Assembly: GCF_000429645.1 (NCBI RefSeq)
Contig: NZ_AUCG01000016.1
Coordinates: 496,001-560,000 of the forward strand
Length of the DNA stretch: 64,000 nt
DNA from: Niveispirillum irakense DSM 11586
GTDB lineage: Bacteria > Pseudomonadota > Alphaproteobacteria > Azospirillales > Azospirillaceae
Reading direction: 5' to 3'
A program made the position numbers and the translations under genes. This document shows positions 51,357 through 59,255 of this stretch, in pieces; position 1 is the first letter of the stretch, and each line of letters opens with the position of its first letter. Below the pieces are notes generated by a model, which worked only from the letters and a program-made list of their open reading frames with translations, did no database searches and was not told the DNA's origin.

Positions 51357-52946
51357 ATGTCCACCGCCGCCCCGACCCTGGACGCCCCTGCCACGCCCCT
51401 GCCTGCCCCGGCCACCGACCGCCGCACGGTGATCGGCTTCGTGGCCATGGTGTTCGGCATGTTCATGGCGATCCTGGATATCCAGATCGTCGCCTCCTCC
51501 CTGTCGCAGATCCAGGCCGGGGTGGCGGCCAGCGCGGATGAGATCGTCTGGGTCCAGACCAGCTATCTCATCGCCGAAGTGGTGATGATCCCGCTTTCGG
51601 GCTTCCTGTCCCGGCTTTTATCCACCCGTGTGCTGTTCACCCTGTCCGCACTGGGCTTCACCTTCATGAGCTTCCTGTGCGCCCAGTCGAACAGCATCGA
51701 GGAACTGGTGTTGTGGCGCACGCTGCAGGGCTTCATCGGCGGCGGCATGATCCCCACCGTATTCGCCACCAGCTTCACCGCCTTCTCGCCCGCCCGGCGT
51801 GCGGTGGTGACCGTGGTGGTCGGGCTGGTCGCCACGCTGGGACCCACCATCGGCCCCACCCTGGGCGGCTATCTGACCGAGCAGTTCAGTTGGCACTGGC
51901 TGTTCCTGATCAATCTGGTGCCCGGCCTGGTCGTGGCATCGGTGGTCTGGAACTGCATCGATATCGACAAGGGTGACCGTAGCCTGCTGAAGGGCGTTGA
52001 CCTGATCGGCATCGTCCTGATGGCCATCTTCCTGGGCAGCCTGGAATATGTGATCGAGGAAGGGGCGCGGAACCAGTGGTTCGAGGATGAAGAGATCGTC
52101 CGTTTCAGCATCCTGGCCGGGGTGGCCGGGCTGATGTTCTTCTGGCGGATGTTCACCTATGCCCAGCCCATCGTCGATCTGCGGGCACTGCGCGACCGTA
52201 ACTTTGCCATTGGCAGCCTCTACGGCTTTATCATCGGCATCGGGCTTTACGGGTCGGTCTATATGCTGCCCCTCTATCTGGGACAGGTCCGGGGACTGAA
52301 CGCGCAGCAGATCGGCGCCACCATGATCGTCACTGGCCTGTGCCAGTTCCTCTCCTCGCCCTTTGCCGGGCGGCTGTCGGCCAAGATCGATGTGCGCAAG
52401 GTGCTGGCCATCGGCTTTGCCCTGCTGGCCACCAGCTTCTATCTCTCCGTACCGGTCACGGCGGACTGGCAGTTCGATCAGTTGCTGATACCGCAGATGC
52501 TGCGCGGGGCCGGGCTGATGTTCTGCATCATCCCCATCACCAATCTGGCGCTCGGCACCCTGCCGCCGCAGGAGGTGAAGAATGCGTCCGGCCTGTTCAA
52601 CCTAATGCGCAATCTGGGCGGCGCCTTTGGTCTGGCGGGGATCAATACCGTGATCACAGAAAGGCTGGCCCATCACAGCCGCAGCCTGTACGACTGGATC
52701 GACCCGACCCGGCCGGCGGTGCAAAGCTGGCTGGACGGAATGGGCGCCCGCCTGACGGACAGCGTGGGATCGGATGCAGGCAGTCTGGCCATTCTGTCCC
52801 GCATGGTGCAGAAACAGGCGACTGTAATGACATTCTCCGACCTGTTCCTGGTGATGGCCGTGCTGTTCACGATCGCGCTTCTGACCCTGCCCTTCGTCCA
52901 GCGCCCCGTCTTGCGGGGGGCCGCCGCTGATACCGGGGCACATTGA
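51357..52946 (+). CDS. emrB: EmrB-like multidrug transporter (DHA2, 14 helices)
   Basis: This 529-residue major-facilitator protein of the 14-helix DHA2 class has MFGMFMAILDIQIVASSLSQIQAGVAASADEIVWVQTSYLIAEVVMIPLSGFLSRLLSTR and the later RTLQGFIGGGMIPT. A proton-driven drug exporter acting with EmrA. Spectrum unknown; the neighbouring tetR suggests induction by its substrate. Confidence 0.95.
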   Translation: MSTAAPTLDAPATPLPAPATDRRTVIGFVAMVFGMFMAILDIQIVASSLSQIQAGVAASADEIVWVQTSYLIAEVVMIPLSGFLSRLLSTRVLFTLSALGFTFMSFLCAQSNSIEELVLWRTLQGFIGGGMIPTVFATSFTAFSPARRAVVTVVVGLVATLGPTIGPTLGGYLTEQFSWHWLFLINLVPGLVVASVVWNCIDIDKGDRSLLKGVDLIGIVLMAIFLGSLEYVIEEGARNQWFEDEEIVRFSILAGVAGLMFFWRMFTYAQPIVDLRALRDRNFAIGSLYGFIIGIGLYGSVYMLPLYLGQVRGLNAQQIGATMIVTGLCQFLSSPFAGRLSAKIDVRKVLAIGFALLATSFYLSVPVTADWQFDQLLIPQMLRGAGLMFCIIPITNLALGTLPPQEVKNASGLFNLMRNLGGAFGLAGINTVITERLAHHSRSLYDWIDPTRPAVQSWLDGMGARLTDSVGSDAGSLAILSRMVQKQATVMTFSDLFLVMAVLFTIALLTLPFVQRPVLRGAAADTGAH

Positions 52947-52947
52947 G

Positions 52948-53580
52948 ATGACGGATACCATCGCCGCCCCCCGTCGCGCCGGCAGGCCGCTGGATCTGGC
53001 CAAGCGCGAGGCCATCCTGTCCGCCGCCGAGACTGTCTTCATGGATGAAGGCTATGGCGTCAGCATGGACCGGGTGGCCGAGGTGGCCGGCGTATCCAAG
53101 CAGACCATCTACAAGCATTTCGAATCGAAGGAAGCGTTGTTCGACGCCACCATCCGGCGACGGGTGGATCTGGTTACACAGCCCATTACCGCCGTGCCCC
53201 CGGATACCCCGCCGGAGATGGTGCTGCGCGCACAGGGGGAACGGTTCCTGGAGATGGTGATCCGGCCGCGCTATTCCTGCCTGCTGCGGGTGGTCATGAC
53301 CGTGCAGGGCGGCACCGATATCGGCCGGCATTTCTATGAGGAAGGCCCCCGCACCTCGCTGCGTCGGCTGGCCGACTACCTGTCCCGTCAGCATGAGCGG
53401 GGCAGGCTGCGGGTGCCGGACCCCTTGCTGGCGGCTGAACATTTTTTCGGCCTGCTGAACGGGCATTTGCAGATGCGCAGCCTGTTGAGCGGCCCGCTGG
53501 AACTCTCCCCGGACGAGATGGAAGCACGCGCCACCGCTGCCGTCCGGGTGTTCATGGCTGCTTACGGCCCGGAAAATTGA
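52948..53580 (+). CDS. TetR family repressor of the efflux operon
   Basis: This 210-residue regulator has an N-terminal TetR helix-turn-helix (REAILSAAETVFMDEGYGVSMDRVAEVAGVSKQTIYKHFESKEALFDATI) and a ligand domain with an AefR-like C-terminus. It starts one base after the emrB stop and so is cotranscribed; this and the palindrome at 50223 suggest that it represses its own operon. Inducer unknown. Confidence 0.93.
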   Translation: MTDTIAAPRRAGRPLDLAKREAILSAAETVFMDEGYGVSMDRVAEVAGVSKQTIYKHFESKEALFDATIRRRVDLVTQPITAVPPDTPPEMVLRAQGERFLEMVIRPRYSCLLRVVMTVQGGTDIGRHFYEEGPRTSLRRLADYLSRQHERGRLRVPDPLLAAEHFFGLLNGHLQMRSLLSGPLELSPDEMEARATAAVRVFMAAYGPEN

Positions 53581-53603
53581 CAATAGAGTCAAATTATTTG
53601 GCC

Positions 53604-53645
53604 AATTCAGGCTGAATTTCAGAAATTCCAGCCTGAATTTATTGG
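53604..53645. terminator. Bidirectional terminator between tetR and marR
   Basis: AATTCAGGCTG pairs with CAGCCTGAATT, the stem continuing inward through AATTTC/GAAATT with a single bulge. T-rich on the right and A-rich on the left, serving both converging operons. Confidence 0.8.
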
Positions 53646-53653
53646 GTCAAGCC

Positions 53654-54046
53654 TCAAGCGCTGCGCCGCAAGGGGGGGCGCTGCTCCGTCTGGATCAGGG
53701 CGGACAGCTCGGTTGCCAGCGCCCGGCCCTTATCGGTCAGGGTGATGATCTTGCGGCGGCGTTCGCGCGGGTCTTCTTCCGCCTGCACCAGATCATGGCC
53801 GGCCTTGCCGAAGCTGTGCCACTTCGACAAGGCGGCCACATTGCGCGACGCCGATGATTGGGCGATGCCCAGGCGTTCCGACAGGTCACGGATCGACAAG
53901 CCCTCGTTCTGCGCGATGGTCAGAAAAGACAGCGCATATTGGATGGGCAGATCCGGGTCCAGACGGCGCAGGGCTTCCAGGACGCGGACCAGCGGGTCCA
54001 GCGCGTCAGGATGCCAGTCGGCAATCTGTGGGGGATTGACGGTCAT
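53654..54046 (-). CDS. MarR family regulator
   Basis: This 130-residue winged-helix protein contains PIQYALSFLTIAQNEGLSIRDLSERLGIAQSSASRNVAALSKW and the wing ERRRKIITLTDKGRALATEL. It is at the end of a short operon of small ORFs (54006-54648). Two copies of a perfect palindrome upstream are likely its operators. Ligand unknown. Confidence 0.9.
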   Translation of the reverse strand: MTVNPPQIADWHPDALDPLVRVLEALRRLDPDLPIQYALSFLTIAQNEGLSIRDLSERLGIAQSSASRNVAALSKWHSFGKAGHDLVQAEEDPRERRRKIITLTDKGRALATELSALIQTEQRPPLRRSA

Positions 54047-54242
54047 TGGATGTGGGCCCCCTGGCTACCGGGCGCCATTGCGCCGGCGTATAAATCAGGT
54101 GGACGCGACCAAGCCAGATCAGCAGCTCGCCATTCTCGCGGCGCACATCACAGGCGCGCCCGTCCCGGCTGCTTTGATCGGCCCAACGCGCCAGTTCAAT
54201 GAATAATTTGGGGCCCCTGCCCAACGACATGAAGAGACTCAT
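54006..54242 (-). CDS. Small ORF, 78 residues, unknown
   Basis: An ATG at 54242 follows GAGGA at six bases. The protein begins SLFMSLGRGPKLFIELARWADQ and continues ENGELLIWLGRVHLIYTP. It overlaps the start of marR by 41 bases and the end of the 56-residue ORF, which is unusual; one of the two small ORFs may be false. No family recognised. Confidence 0.45.
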   Translation of the reverse strand: MSLFMSLGRGPKLFIELARWADQSSRDGRACDVRRENGELLIWLGRVHLIYTPAQWRPVARGPTSNDRQSPTDCRLAS

Positions 54243-54366
54243 GACAGTCCTCGAATGTTCGGAAGATTGTTTCTTGATTGATTGTTTGCTGCGGTCCGAT
54301 TTGTCGGTTTCCGGCCATACGGCGCGCCGCGCCGGTGGTACCGGTATTGGTAAATGACTTATCCAT
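54196..54366 (-). CDS. Small ORF, 56 residues, unknown
   Basis: ATG 54366 has a near-perfect ribosome-binding site AAGGAGG nine bases upstream. The product (MDKSFTNTGTTGAARRMAGN..., ending GQGPQIIH) is polar, Gln/Thr-rich and without a signal peptide. Position in front of marR suggests one transcript. No family recognised; the strong start signal is the main reason to list it. Confidence 0.5.
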   Translation of the reverse strand: MDKSFTNTGTTGAARRMAGNRQIGPQQTINQETIFRTFEDCHESLHVVGQGPQIIH

Positions 54367-54405
54367 GGAAAATGCCTCCTTGTGTTTGGGGTTTCGGGGA
54401 AGGGT

Positions 54406-54648
54406 TCAACCGAACCTATCGCCGATCTGCGGGAAGGTTGCAATAAACAATCTGTCCCGATATTCCGTGAGTTCCGATATCGGATGAATACGGAACGACA
54501 AAGGCGCCCGGCCGGTTCCCGCCCCCTGCTCGGTAAAGTGACGCCCCTCGGCATCAAACTCCCGCAACACCGCCACGGGCAGGTCATGCAGCCGGGGCTG
54601 GGGCAACAGCCCCGCCACCAGCCGCGACAGGATGTATGTGATGGTCAT
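54406..54648 (-). CDS. Small ORF, 80 residues, unknown
   Basis: First gene of the marR unit. It has a hydrophobic N-terminus (TITYILSRLVAGLLP), then VAVLREFDAEGRHFTEQG and SFRIHPISELTEYRDRLFIATFP. Codon third positions are GC-rich, as in real genes here. A palindromic operator copy (54473-54484) lies inside it. Function unknown. Confidence 0.55.
   Translation of the reverse strand: MTITYILSRLVAGLLPQPRLHDLPVAVLREFDAEGRHFTEQGAGTGRAPLSFRIHPISELTEYRDRLFIATFPQIGDRFG
54473..54484. promoter_or_regulatory. TCCGATATCGGA palindrome, copy 1
   Basis: Perfect 12-base palindrome inside the 80-residue ORF, identical to copy 2 at 54686. Possible second MarR operator. Confidence 0.5.
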
Positions 54649-54680
54649 GATCTCGATCCACAGATTAATGCATTGTCGAG

Positions 54681-54710
54681 ATATATCCGATATCGGATTA
54701 TTTACGTCAA
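54681..54710 (-). promoter_or_regulatory. Promoter of the marR unit with palindrome copy 2
   Basis: On the minus strand a -35 TTGACG (54710-54705) and a -10-like ATATAT/GATATA (about 54687-54681) are 17-18 bases apart. The palindrome TCCGATATCGGA (54686-54697) lies between them. This is a classic layout for a repressed promoter, with MarR as the obvious candidate. Confidence 0.65.
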
Positions 54711-54773
54711 GCGGGCAACCTTCCCACTGATCGAAGGGCCATCATGAGCCGGGCGCAGGCGCGTGACCCCGCA

Positions 54774-55160
54774 TCACCATTCCTGTTCAGTCGCCAGACC
54801 GCGCAGCAGAATATCAAGATGGGTGCGGATCAGGTGCGGGTCCGGGCGATGGCGGAAGGGGGCGAGGCAGAGATCAGCCACAATCAGGCTGTCATGGGGG
54901 CGGAAAAGCCCGGCCTCCACCCCGTCGCGGTGCAGATCGGCCAGCAGATCACGCAACGCAATGGTCACCGGATCACGCCCATCCATCAGCCGCATACGGA
55001 AATCCAGTGCCGCCGCATCATCGGCCAGCAGCAGGGAGGCTACCTGCCCCAAGACCCGCCGCAATCGGGCGGGGGCGGGCATCTCGCCCCCCCCCGCCGC
55101 CTTGCGCAGCTTTTCAGGGAGCGGGTCGGGGTGGGTGGGATAAAAAGAAGGAACTGTCAT
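54774..55160 (-). pseudogene. TetR-like C-terminal fragment
   Basis: The 128 residues (MTVPSFYPTHPDPLPEKLRK...) end in a part that looks like the ligand domain of TetR regulators: VTIALRDLLADLHRDGVEAGLFRPHDSLIVADLCLAPF...LIRTHLDILLRGL. No helix-turn-helix precedes it in any frame, and the upstream 100 bases belong to the higB promoter region. I infer a regulator that lost its DNA-binding end; a genuine small protein remains possible. Confidence 0.5.
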
Positions 55161-55227
55161 GATGGCTGTATCATAGCCGGAGGCCGCAGCGAAATCATGC
55201 TTGTCATGAGCCTTTGAAAGCATCATA

Positions 55228-55255
55228 TTCCCATAACGGGAACACCACTGGTTCC
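55228..55255. promoter_or_regulatory. Overlapping inverted repeats before higB
   Basis: TTCCC-N5-GGGAA (55228-55242) and GGAAC-N7-GTTCC (55239-55255) overlap and end three bases before the higB start codon. Toxin-antitoxin operons are usually repressed by the antitoxin at such sites. Confidence 0.5.
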
Positions 55256-55257
55256 GA

Positions 55258-55554
55258 ATGAATATCATCGCGAAGCGAACGCTCAAGCAGTTCTGGGAGA
55301 AACACCCCCAGGCGGAAGCGCCCTTGATGGTCTGGTTTGCCGCCGTTTCCCGCGCCCAATGGGATGGGCCGGGGGATGTGAAGGCAGCCTTTGGTGCCAA
55401 CGTGGATTTCGTGGCCGATAACCGGCTGATCTTCGACATTGGTGGCAACAAGTTCCGGCTGATCGTCAGGGTGGCCTACCGGCACCGTCAAGTGATGGTG
55501 AAATTCATCGGCACCCATGCCGAATATGATCGCGTGGACCCGGCGACAATTTAG
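55258..55554 (+). CDS. higB: HigB-like mRNA interferase toxin
   Basis: This 98-residue protein of the HigB/RelE fold shows MNIIAKRTLKQFWEKHPQAEAPLMVWFAAVSRAQWDGPGDVKAAFG and NKFRLIVRVAYRHRQVMVKFIGTHAEYDRVD. HigB cuts mRNA at the ribosome. The toxin gene comes first, as normal for higBA. Here, however, about 170 bases, largely repeat, separate it from the antitoxin gene. Just after the stop, TAGGAGACATTCC looks like the original antitoxin ribosome-binding site. Confidence 0.88.
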   Translation: MNIIAKRTLKQFWEKHPQAEAPLMVWFAAVSRAQWDGPGDVKAAFGANVDFVADNRLIFDIGGNKFRLIVRVAYRHRQVMVKFIGTHAEYDRVDPATI

Positions 55555-55580
55555 GAGACATTCCCCGCTTAAGCACTCAG

Positions 55581-55722
55581 GGCTTACTGAAGCAAAGACT
55601 TCTCTCTCCGGTCGAAAGGCCGGAGCCTCATTGAAGCCAGGACTTCTCTCCGGTCGAAAGGCCGGGGCCTCATTGAAGCCAAGGCTTCCATCCCCACCTG
55701 AAGGGCGGGGCCTTTGGAAAGC
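55581..55722. repeat. Tandem repeat of 42-44 bases between higB and higA
   Basis: About three units starting at 55581, 55625 and 55667, each beginning GCCTCATTGAAGCC or a variant. The first two contain the hairpin-like CTCCGGTCGAAAGGCCGGAG type sequence, the third a degenerate version. A fourth partial unit starts at 55710. The block is translatable through in both directions with repeated residues, which is a typical artefact of such repeats. Confidence 0.8.
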
Positions 55723-55723
55723 G

Positions 55724-56110
55724 ATGATCATGGATATGGATATCCGCCCCCTGCGCACCGAAGCGGATTACGAATGGGCCCTGGGTGAGATCGAGCCATA
55801 TTTCGATGAAGAGCCCGCCCTTGGCAGCCCGGAATCAAACCGGTTCCTGGTTCTGGCGGATCTGATTGCCGCCTATGAGGCGCGGCACTGGGCGATTGAT
55901 GCACCTGATCCCATCGCCGCCATCACCGCCGTCATGGCGCAAGGCGGCTATCGTCAGGCCGATCTGGCCCAGCTTTTGGGCTCCCGATCCCGGGCCAGTG
56001 AAATCCTGAACCGCAAACGCGCGCTGACCACCGATATGATATGGCGCCTGCATCAGGAATGGAAAATACCGGCTGAGTTGCTGATCCGTCCCTATCATCT
56101 GGCCGAATGA
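55724..56110 (+). CDS. higA: HigA-like antitoxin
   Basis: The 128-residue protein has an N-terminal acidic helical segment (IRPLRTEADYEWALGEIEPYFDEEPALGSPESNRF) and a C-terminal helix-turn-helix (QGGYRQADLAQLLGSRSRASEILNRKRALTTDMIWRLHQEWKIPAELLI). It neutralises HigB and represses the operon. ATG 55724 follows GGAAA; ATG 55730 is an alternative. The repeat block upstream may have changed its translation. Confidence 0.9.
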   Translation: MIMDMDIRPLRTEADYEWALGEIEPYFDEEPALGSPESNRFLVLADLIAAYEARHWAIDAPDPIAAITAVMAQGGYRQADLAQLLGSRSRASEILNRKRALTTDMIWRLHQEWKIPAELLIRPYHLAE

Positions 56111-56145
56111 AGAAAGGGCCGCCCGGATGGACGACCCTTTCCTCT
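56111..56145. terminator. Weak bidirectional terminator after higA
   Basis: AAAGGGCCG and CGACCCTTT-like arms form an imperfect stem with T-rich ends on both strands, between the converging higA and S9 genes. Confidence 0.45.
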
Positions 56146-56166
56146 ACCAGAACCTATACGGCCCGC

Positions 56167-58245
56167 TTACGGCTTGGCGGCCAGCGCTTCCGTCAGGCCG
56201 GGGACGAAATCGGCCCCCGCCGGCACCTGGATGGTGGCACCGGTGAAATCGCTGCCCACCGGCTCCTGCCGGCCGCCCAGGCAATGCGACAGGAAACCTT
56301 CCGCCACGGCATAGAAGCTGGTGCGGTTGGCCGGGCGGGCGAAACCATGGCCTTCATCCGGATACAGCACATAGGTGACCGGGATGTTCTTGGCCTTCAT
56401 CGCCTCGACAATCTGGTCCGATTCAGCCTGCTTCACACGCGGGTCATTGGCGCCCTGGGCGATCAGCAACGGCTTAGTGATCTTGTCCACATGGGTCAGG
56501 GGCGACCGCTCGGTCAGCAGCGCCTTGCCTTCCTCAGTCCGCGGGTCACCGACGCGGCGGGCCAACTGCTCGAAGAAGGCGGCCCAATATTCCGGTACGC
56601 TGGCCAGCAGCGTATTCAGGCTGGACGGGCCGACAATATCCACGCCGCAAGCGAACCGGTCCGGCGTGTTGGTCATGCCCCACAGCGTGGCGTAACCACC
56701 ATAGGAGCCGCCATAGATCGCCACCTTATCCTTGGGCGTGATGCCCTTATTGATCGCCCAATCGACGGCATCAATCAGGTCGTCATGCATGGTCCGGCCC
56801 CATTGCTTGTCGCCGGCATTGGTGAAGCCCTTGCCGAATCCCGTAGAGCCGCGGAAATTGACCGACAGCACGGCATAGCCGCGGTTGGCCAGCCATTGAT
56901 GCTCGCCATCATAACCGAAACTATCGCGCGCCCAGGGCCCGCCATGGACATTCAGCACCATGGGCAGCGGCTGGTCAGGCTTGCCATCGCCATCCTGATC
57001 GGCGCCGGGCGGCAGGGTCAGATAGCTGACCAGCGTCTTGCCATCGCGGGACGGGATCTCCAGCGCCTGCATGGGGGCCAGCGGCTTGCCTTCCAGGTTC
57101 GGGCGCACGGTGAACAGGATGGTCAGCTTCTTGGCCTTGCGGTCATAAAGATAATAGGCCGCCGGCTCCGTCACCCGGTCGATCACGATGGTCCAGAGAT
57201 TATCATCCTTGGACCGGCTGGTGACGCTCCACTGGCCCTTGGCCTGCTCGTTCAGGAAGCTGATGTCGGCCGCCACGGCGTCGCCCACCGGCGTCCATTC
57301 ATCCTTCAGATAATCGACATTGAAGGCTTCAACCGCGCCCGTCTCCGGGTTGGCCAGGATGCCGCCAATATCGGCCTGATCACTTTCCGCCAGCAGCACC
57401 TTCTCCCCGCTGGTCAGGTCCATTGTATAAAGCGCGGCCTTGTCGCGGTCAGCAGTGGAGAGCAGGTAGGCGACATTGCCTTCCGCCGGGATGCCCTCAA
57501 TCTCGGTGGAAAGGGCATCATCCGCGCCGATGGTCAGGATCGGCTTGCCAAGCTTGCCGTCGGCGCCGAAGGACTGCAATTCCATGCCGCCATCGGGCAG
57601 CGGCTTGGCGGCCAGACGCAGCTTCAGGTCCTTGTCAGCATTGAAGCCGGCATAGCCATCATTCTTGAACACCAGTTCCAGCTTGCCGGTCTTCAGGTCC
57701 AGACGATGAACATCATGCCAGCGCGGATCGCGGTTATTCAGCCCGACCAGGATGGCATCCGGCACCTGGCGCGATACGGCAACGATCTGGACCGTCGTCT
57801 TCTCGAACGGGGTCAGCGGCTTGGTTTCAGCGCTGGCAACATCCACACCATAAAGCAGGAAATCCTCATTCCCACCCTTATCCTGCAGATACAGGATCTG
57901 ATCCCCCGTCGGGGTCCAGAAGAAGCGGCGGATGGGGCGGTCCGTTTCGGCCGTCAGCGGCTTGGCCGCCTCGATATCGCCAATAGGCGCCACCCAGATA
58001 TTCATCACCCCGTCACGCGGCGCGAGAAAGGCGACCGACTGGCCATCCGGGCTGATGGTGGCAGCGCTGCGGCTGGGATTGCCGAACAGATCCTTGCGGG
58101 CAATCAGTTCCGGGGCTACCGGGGCCGCCGCTTCAGGGCGTGCCTGGGGCTGTGCCGGCTCTTCCTTGCCGCAGGCCGACAAGGCGGTTGCGAAACCCAG
58201 CGCCAAAATCGTGGAGCCGAGCAGCGGCGACAGCTTCTTCTTCAT
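56167..58245 (-). CDS. S9 family serine peptidase, lipoprotein
   Basis: This 692-residue prolyl-oligopeptidase-type enzyme has a lipobox LSACG and a seven-bladed beta-propeller (about residues 50-400). The alpha/beta-hydrolase domain has Ser in YGGSYGGYATLWG, Asp in QGANDPRVKQAE and His in DEGHGFARP. It would cut short peptides in the periplasm or outer-membrane face. The call follows the order SxDxH of S9. Length is typical. Confidence 0.93.
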   Translation of the reverse strand: MKKKLSPLLGSTILALGFATALSACGKEEPAQPQARPEAAAPVAPELIARKDLFGNPSRSAATISPDGQSVAFLAPRDGVMNIWVAPIGDIEAAKPLTAETDRPIRRFFWTPTGDQILYLQDKGGNEDFLLYGVDVASAETKPLTPFEKTTVQIVAVSRQVPDAILVGLNNRDPRWHDVHRLDLKTGKLELVFKNDGYAGFNADKDLKLRLAAKPLPDGGMELQSFGADGKLGKPILTIGADDALSTEIEGIPAEGNVAYLLSTADRDKAALYTMDLTSGEKVLLAESDQADIGGILANPETGAVEAFNVDYLKDEWTPVGDAVAADISFLNEQAKGQWSVTSRSKDDNLWTIVIDRVTEPAAYYLYDRKAKKLTILFTVRPNLEGKPLAPMQALEIPSRDGKTLVSYLTLPPGADQDGDGKPDQPLPMVLNVHGGPWARDSFGYDGEHQWLANRGYAVLSVNFRGSTGFGKGFTNAGDKQWGRTMHDDLIDAVDWAINKGITPKDKVAIYGGSYGGYATLWGMTNTPDRFACGVDIVGPSSLNTLLASVPEYWAAFFEQLARRVGDPRTEEGKALLTERSPLTHVDKITKPLLIAQGANDPRVKQAESDQIVEAMKAKNIPVTYVLYPDEGHGFARPANRTSFYAVAEGFLSHCLGGRQEPVGSDFTGATIQVPAGADFVPGLTEALAAKP

Positions 58246-58637
58246 TGGAGATGGTCATCCTTCATCTGGGGCGTGGGTCCCTCCCGGCATGTGCCGGGAA
58301 GCCCGGCGCCACTATCGCAATGGAAATAGGGCGACGGCAAGCCGCACACCCGATCTTGGCCCGCGCGTATTGGAAATCAATTGTGGCTATTCAAGAGGCT
58401 CCCTGCCTGAAAGGCGCAATGGCCTCATCGCACGGGCGCATGACTTGTGTGATGAACCGCACATGGAACAGCGTTCAATCTGGTCTATACCCAAATCGCA
58501 CCACGGAACGACGGCGATCGATCAAATGATCGGGCCGCATCCGTAAATAGAAACAGAAACAAACCTAGTCCCATAACGCGCAAATAATTTTGCGCCACAG
58601 GTTTTTACAACCTGAAGGGAAGCCACAGGAGTCTAAA
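58246..58637. other. Long intergenic region with hairpins
   Basis: About 390 bases with no credible ORF. Near the S9 gene lies TCCCGGCA...TGCCGGGA. Near the outer-membrane gene lie two hairpins in its leader: GCGCAAA-TAAT-TTTGCGC (58578-58595, perfect) and CAGGTT-N5-AACCTG (58598-58614). These would form in the mRNA before the AGGAG site and could stabilise the transcript. Confidence 0.5.
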
Positions 58638-59255
58638 ATGTCGCGCTTTGCTTATGCTCTGCTCGCTGGTGTCGCCCTGGTTGGTGCCGCTGCCGCGCCG
58701 TCACTGGCACAGTCCACCGCTTTCAATGGCCCGTATGTCGGCCTTTACACCGGCTATAACTTCTCTGACGCGGAAACCAAGACCACGGGTCTCAGCCAGG
58801 ATCTGAACCAGGATGGCTGGAGCTATGGTGGTTATCTCGGCTACGGCCAGACCTTCGACCGCATCTATGTTGGCGCGGAAGGTGAAATCGGCGGCAATGA
58901 TCTGAAGGGTTCCAAGACCCTGGCCGGCCGCGTCACCAGCCTGGATGCCAATGAAACCTATGGCCTGTCCGTCCGCGCCGGTTATCTCGTGACCGACAAT
59001 GCCCTGGTCTATGGCCGCGTGGGCTGGCAGCGGACCAATTACGAGATCAACTCCGGCAGCCTGTCGCGCCATACCGACCTTGACGGTGTGCGCTTCGGCG
59101 GCGGTGTCGAGGTGGCGATGACCGAGAATGTCGTGGCCCGCCTGGAGTACAATTACACCGACTATGACAAGCTGAACTACAATGTCGGCACCGCGAACTA
59201 CAGCGTGCAGCCGGATGGCGGCCAGCTCCGCCTGGGTGTTGGCTACCGCTTCTGA
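58638..59255 (+). CDS. Outer-membrane beta-barrel protein (Omp25/RopB-like)
   Basis: This 205-residue protein has a signal peptide (RFAYALLAGVALVGAAAAPSLAQ) and an 8-stranded barrel pattern: FNGPYVGLYTGYNF, WSYGGYLGYGQTFDRIYVGAEGEIGG, GVRFGGGVEVAMTENVVARLEYNYTDYDK. It ends in LRLGVGYRF. Such proteins are abundant surface proteins. AGGAG lies seven bases before ATG 58638. Confidence 0.92.
   Translation: MSRFAYALLAGVALVGAAAAPSLAQSTAFNGPYVGLYTGYNFSDAETKTTGLSQDLNQDGWSYGGYLGYGQTFDRIYVGAEGEIGGNDLKGSKTLAGRVTSLDANETYGLSVRAGYLVTDNALVYGRVGWQRTNYEINSGSLSRHTDLDGVRFGGGVEVAMTENVVARLEYNYTDYDKLNYNVGTANYSVQPDGGQLRLGVGYRF

Noticed and set aside
54243-54587. N-terminal extension of the 78-residue ORF
   Set aside because: Runs antisense or in another frame to two better-supported small ORFs, with no start signal.
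55581-55722. Possible CRISPR array
   Set aside because: The period is only 42-44 bases with the whole unit conserved, leaving no room for unique spacers, and there are no cas genes.
56107-58329. 740-codon plus-strand ORF
   Set aside because: Shadow of the S9 peptidase, whose catalytic motifs and signal are clear on the minus strand.
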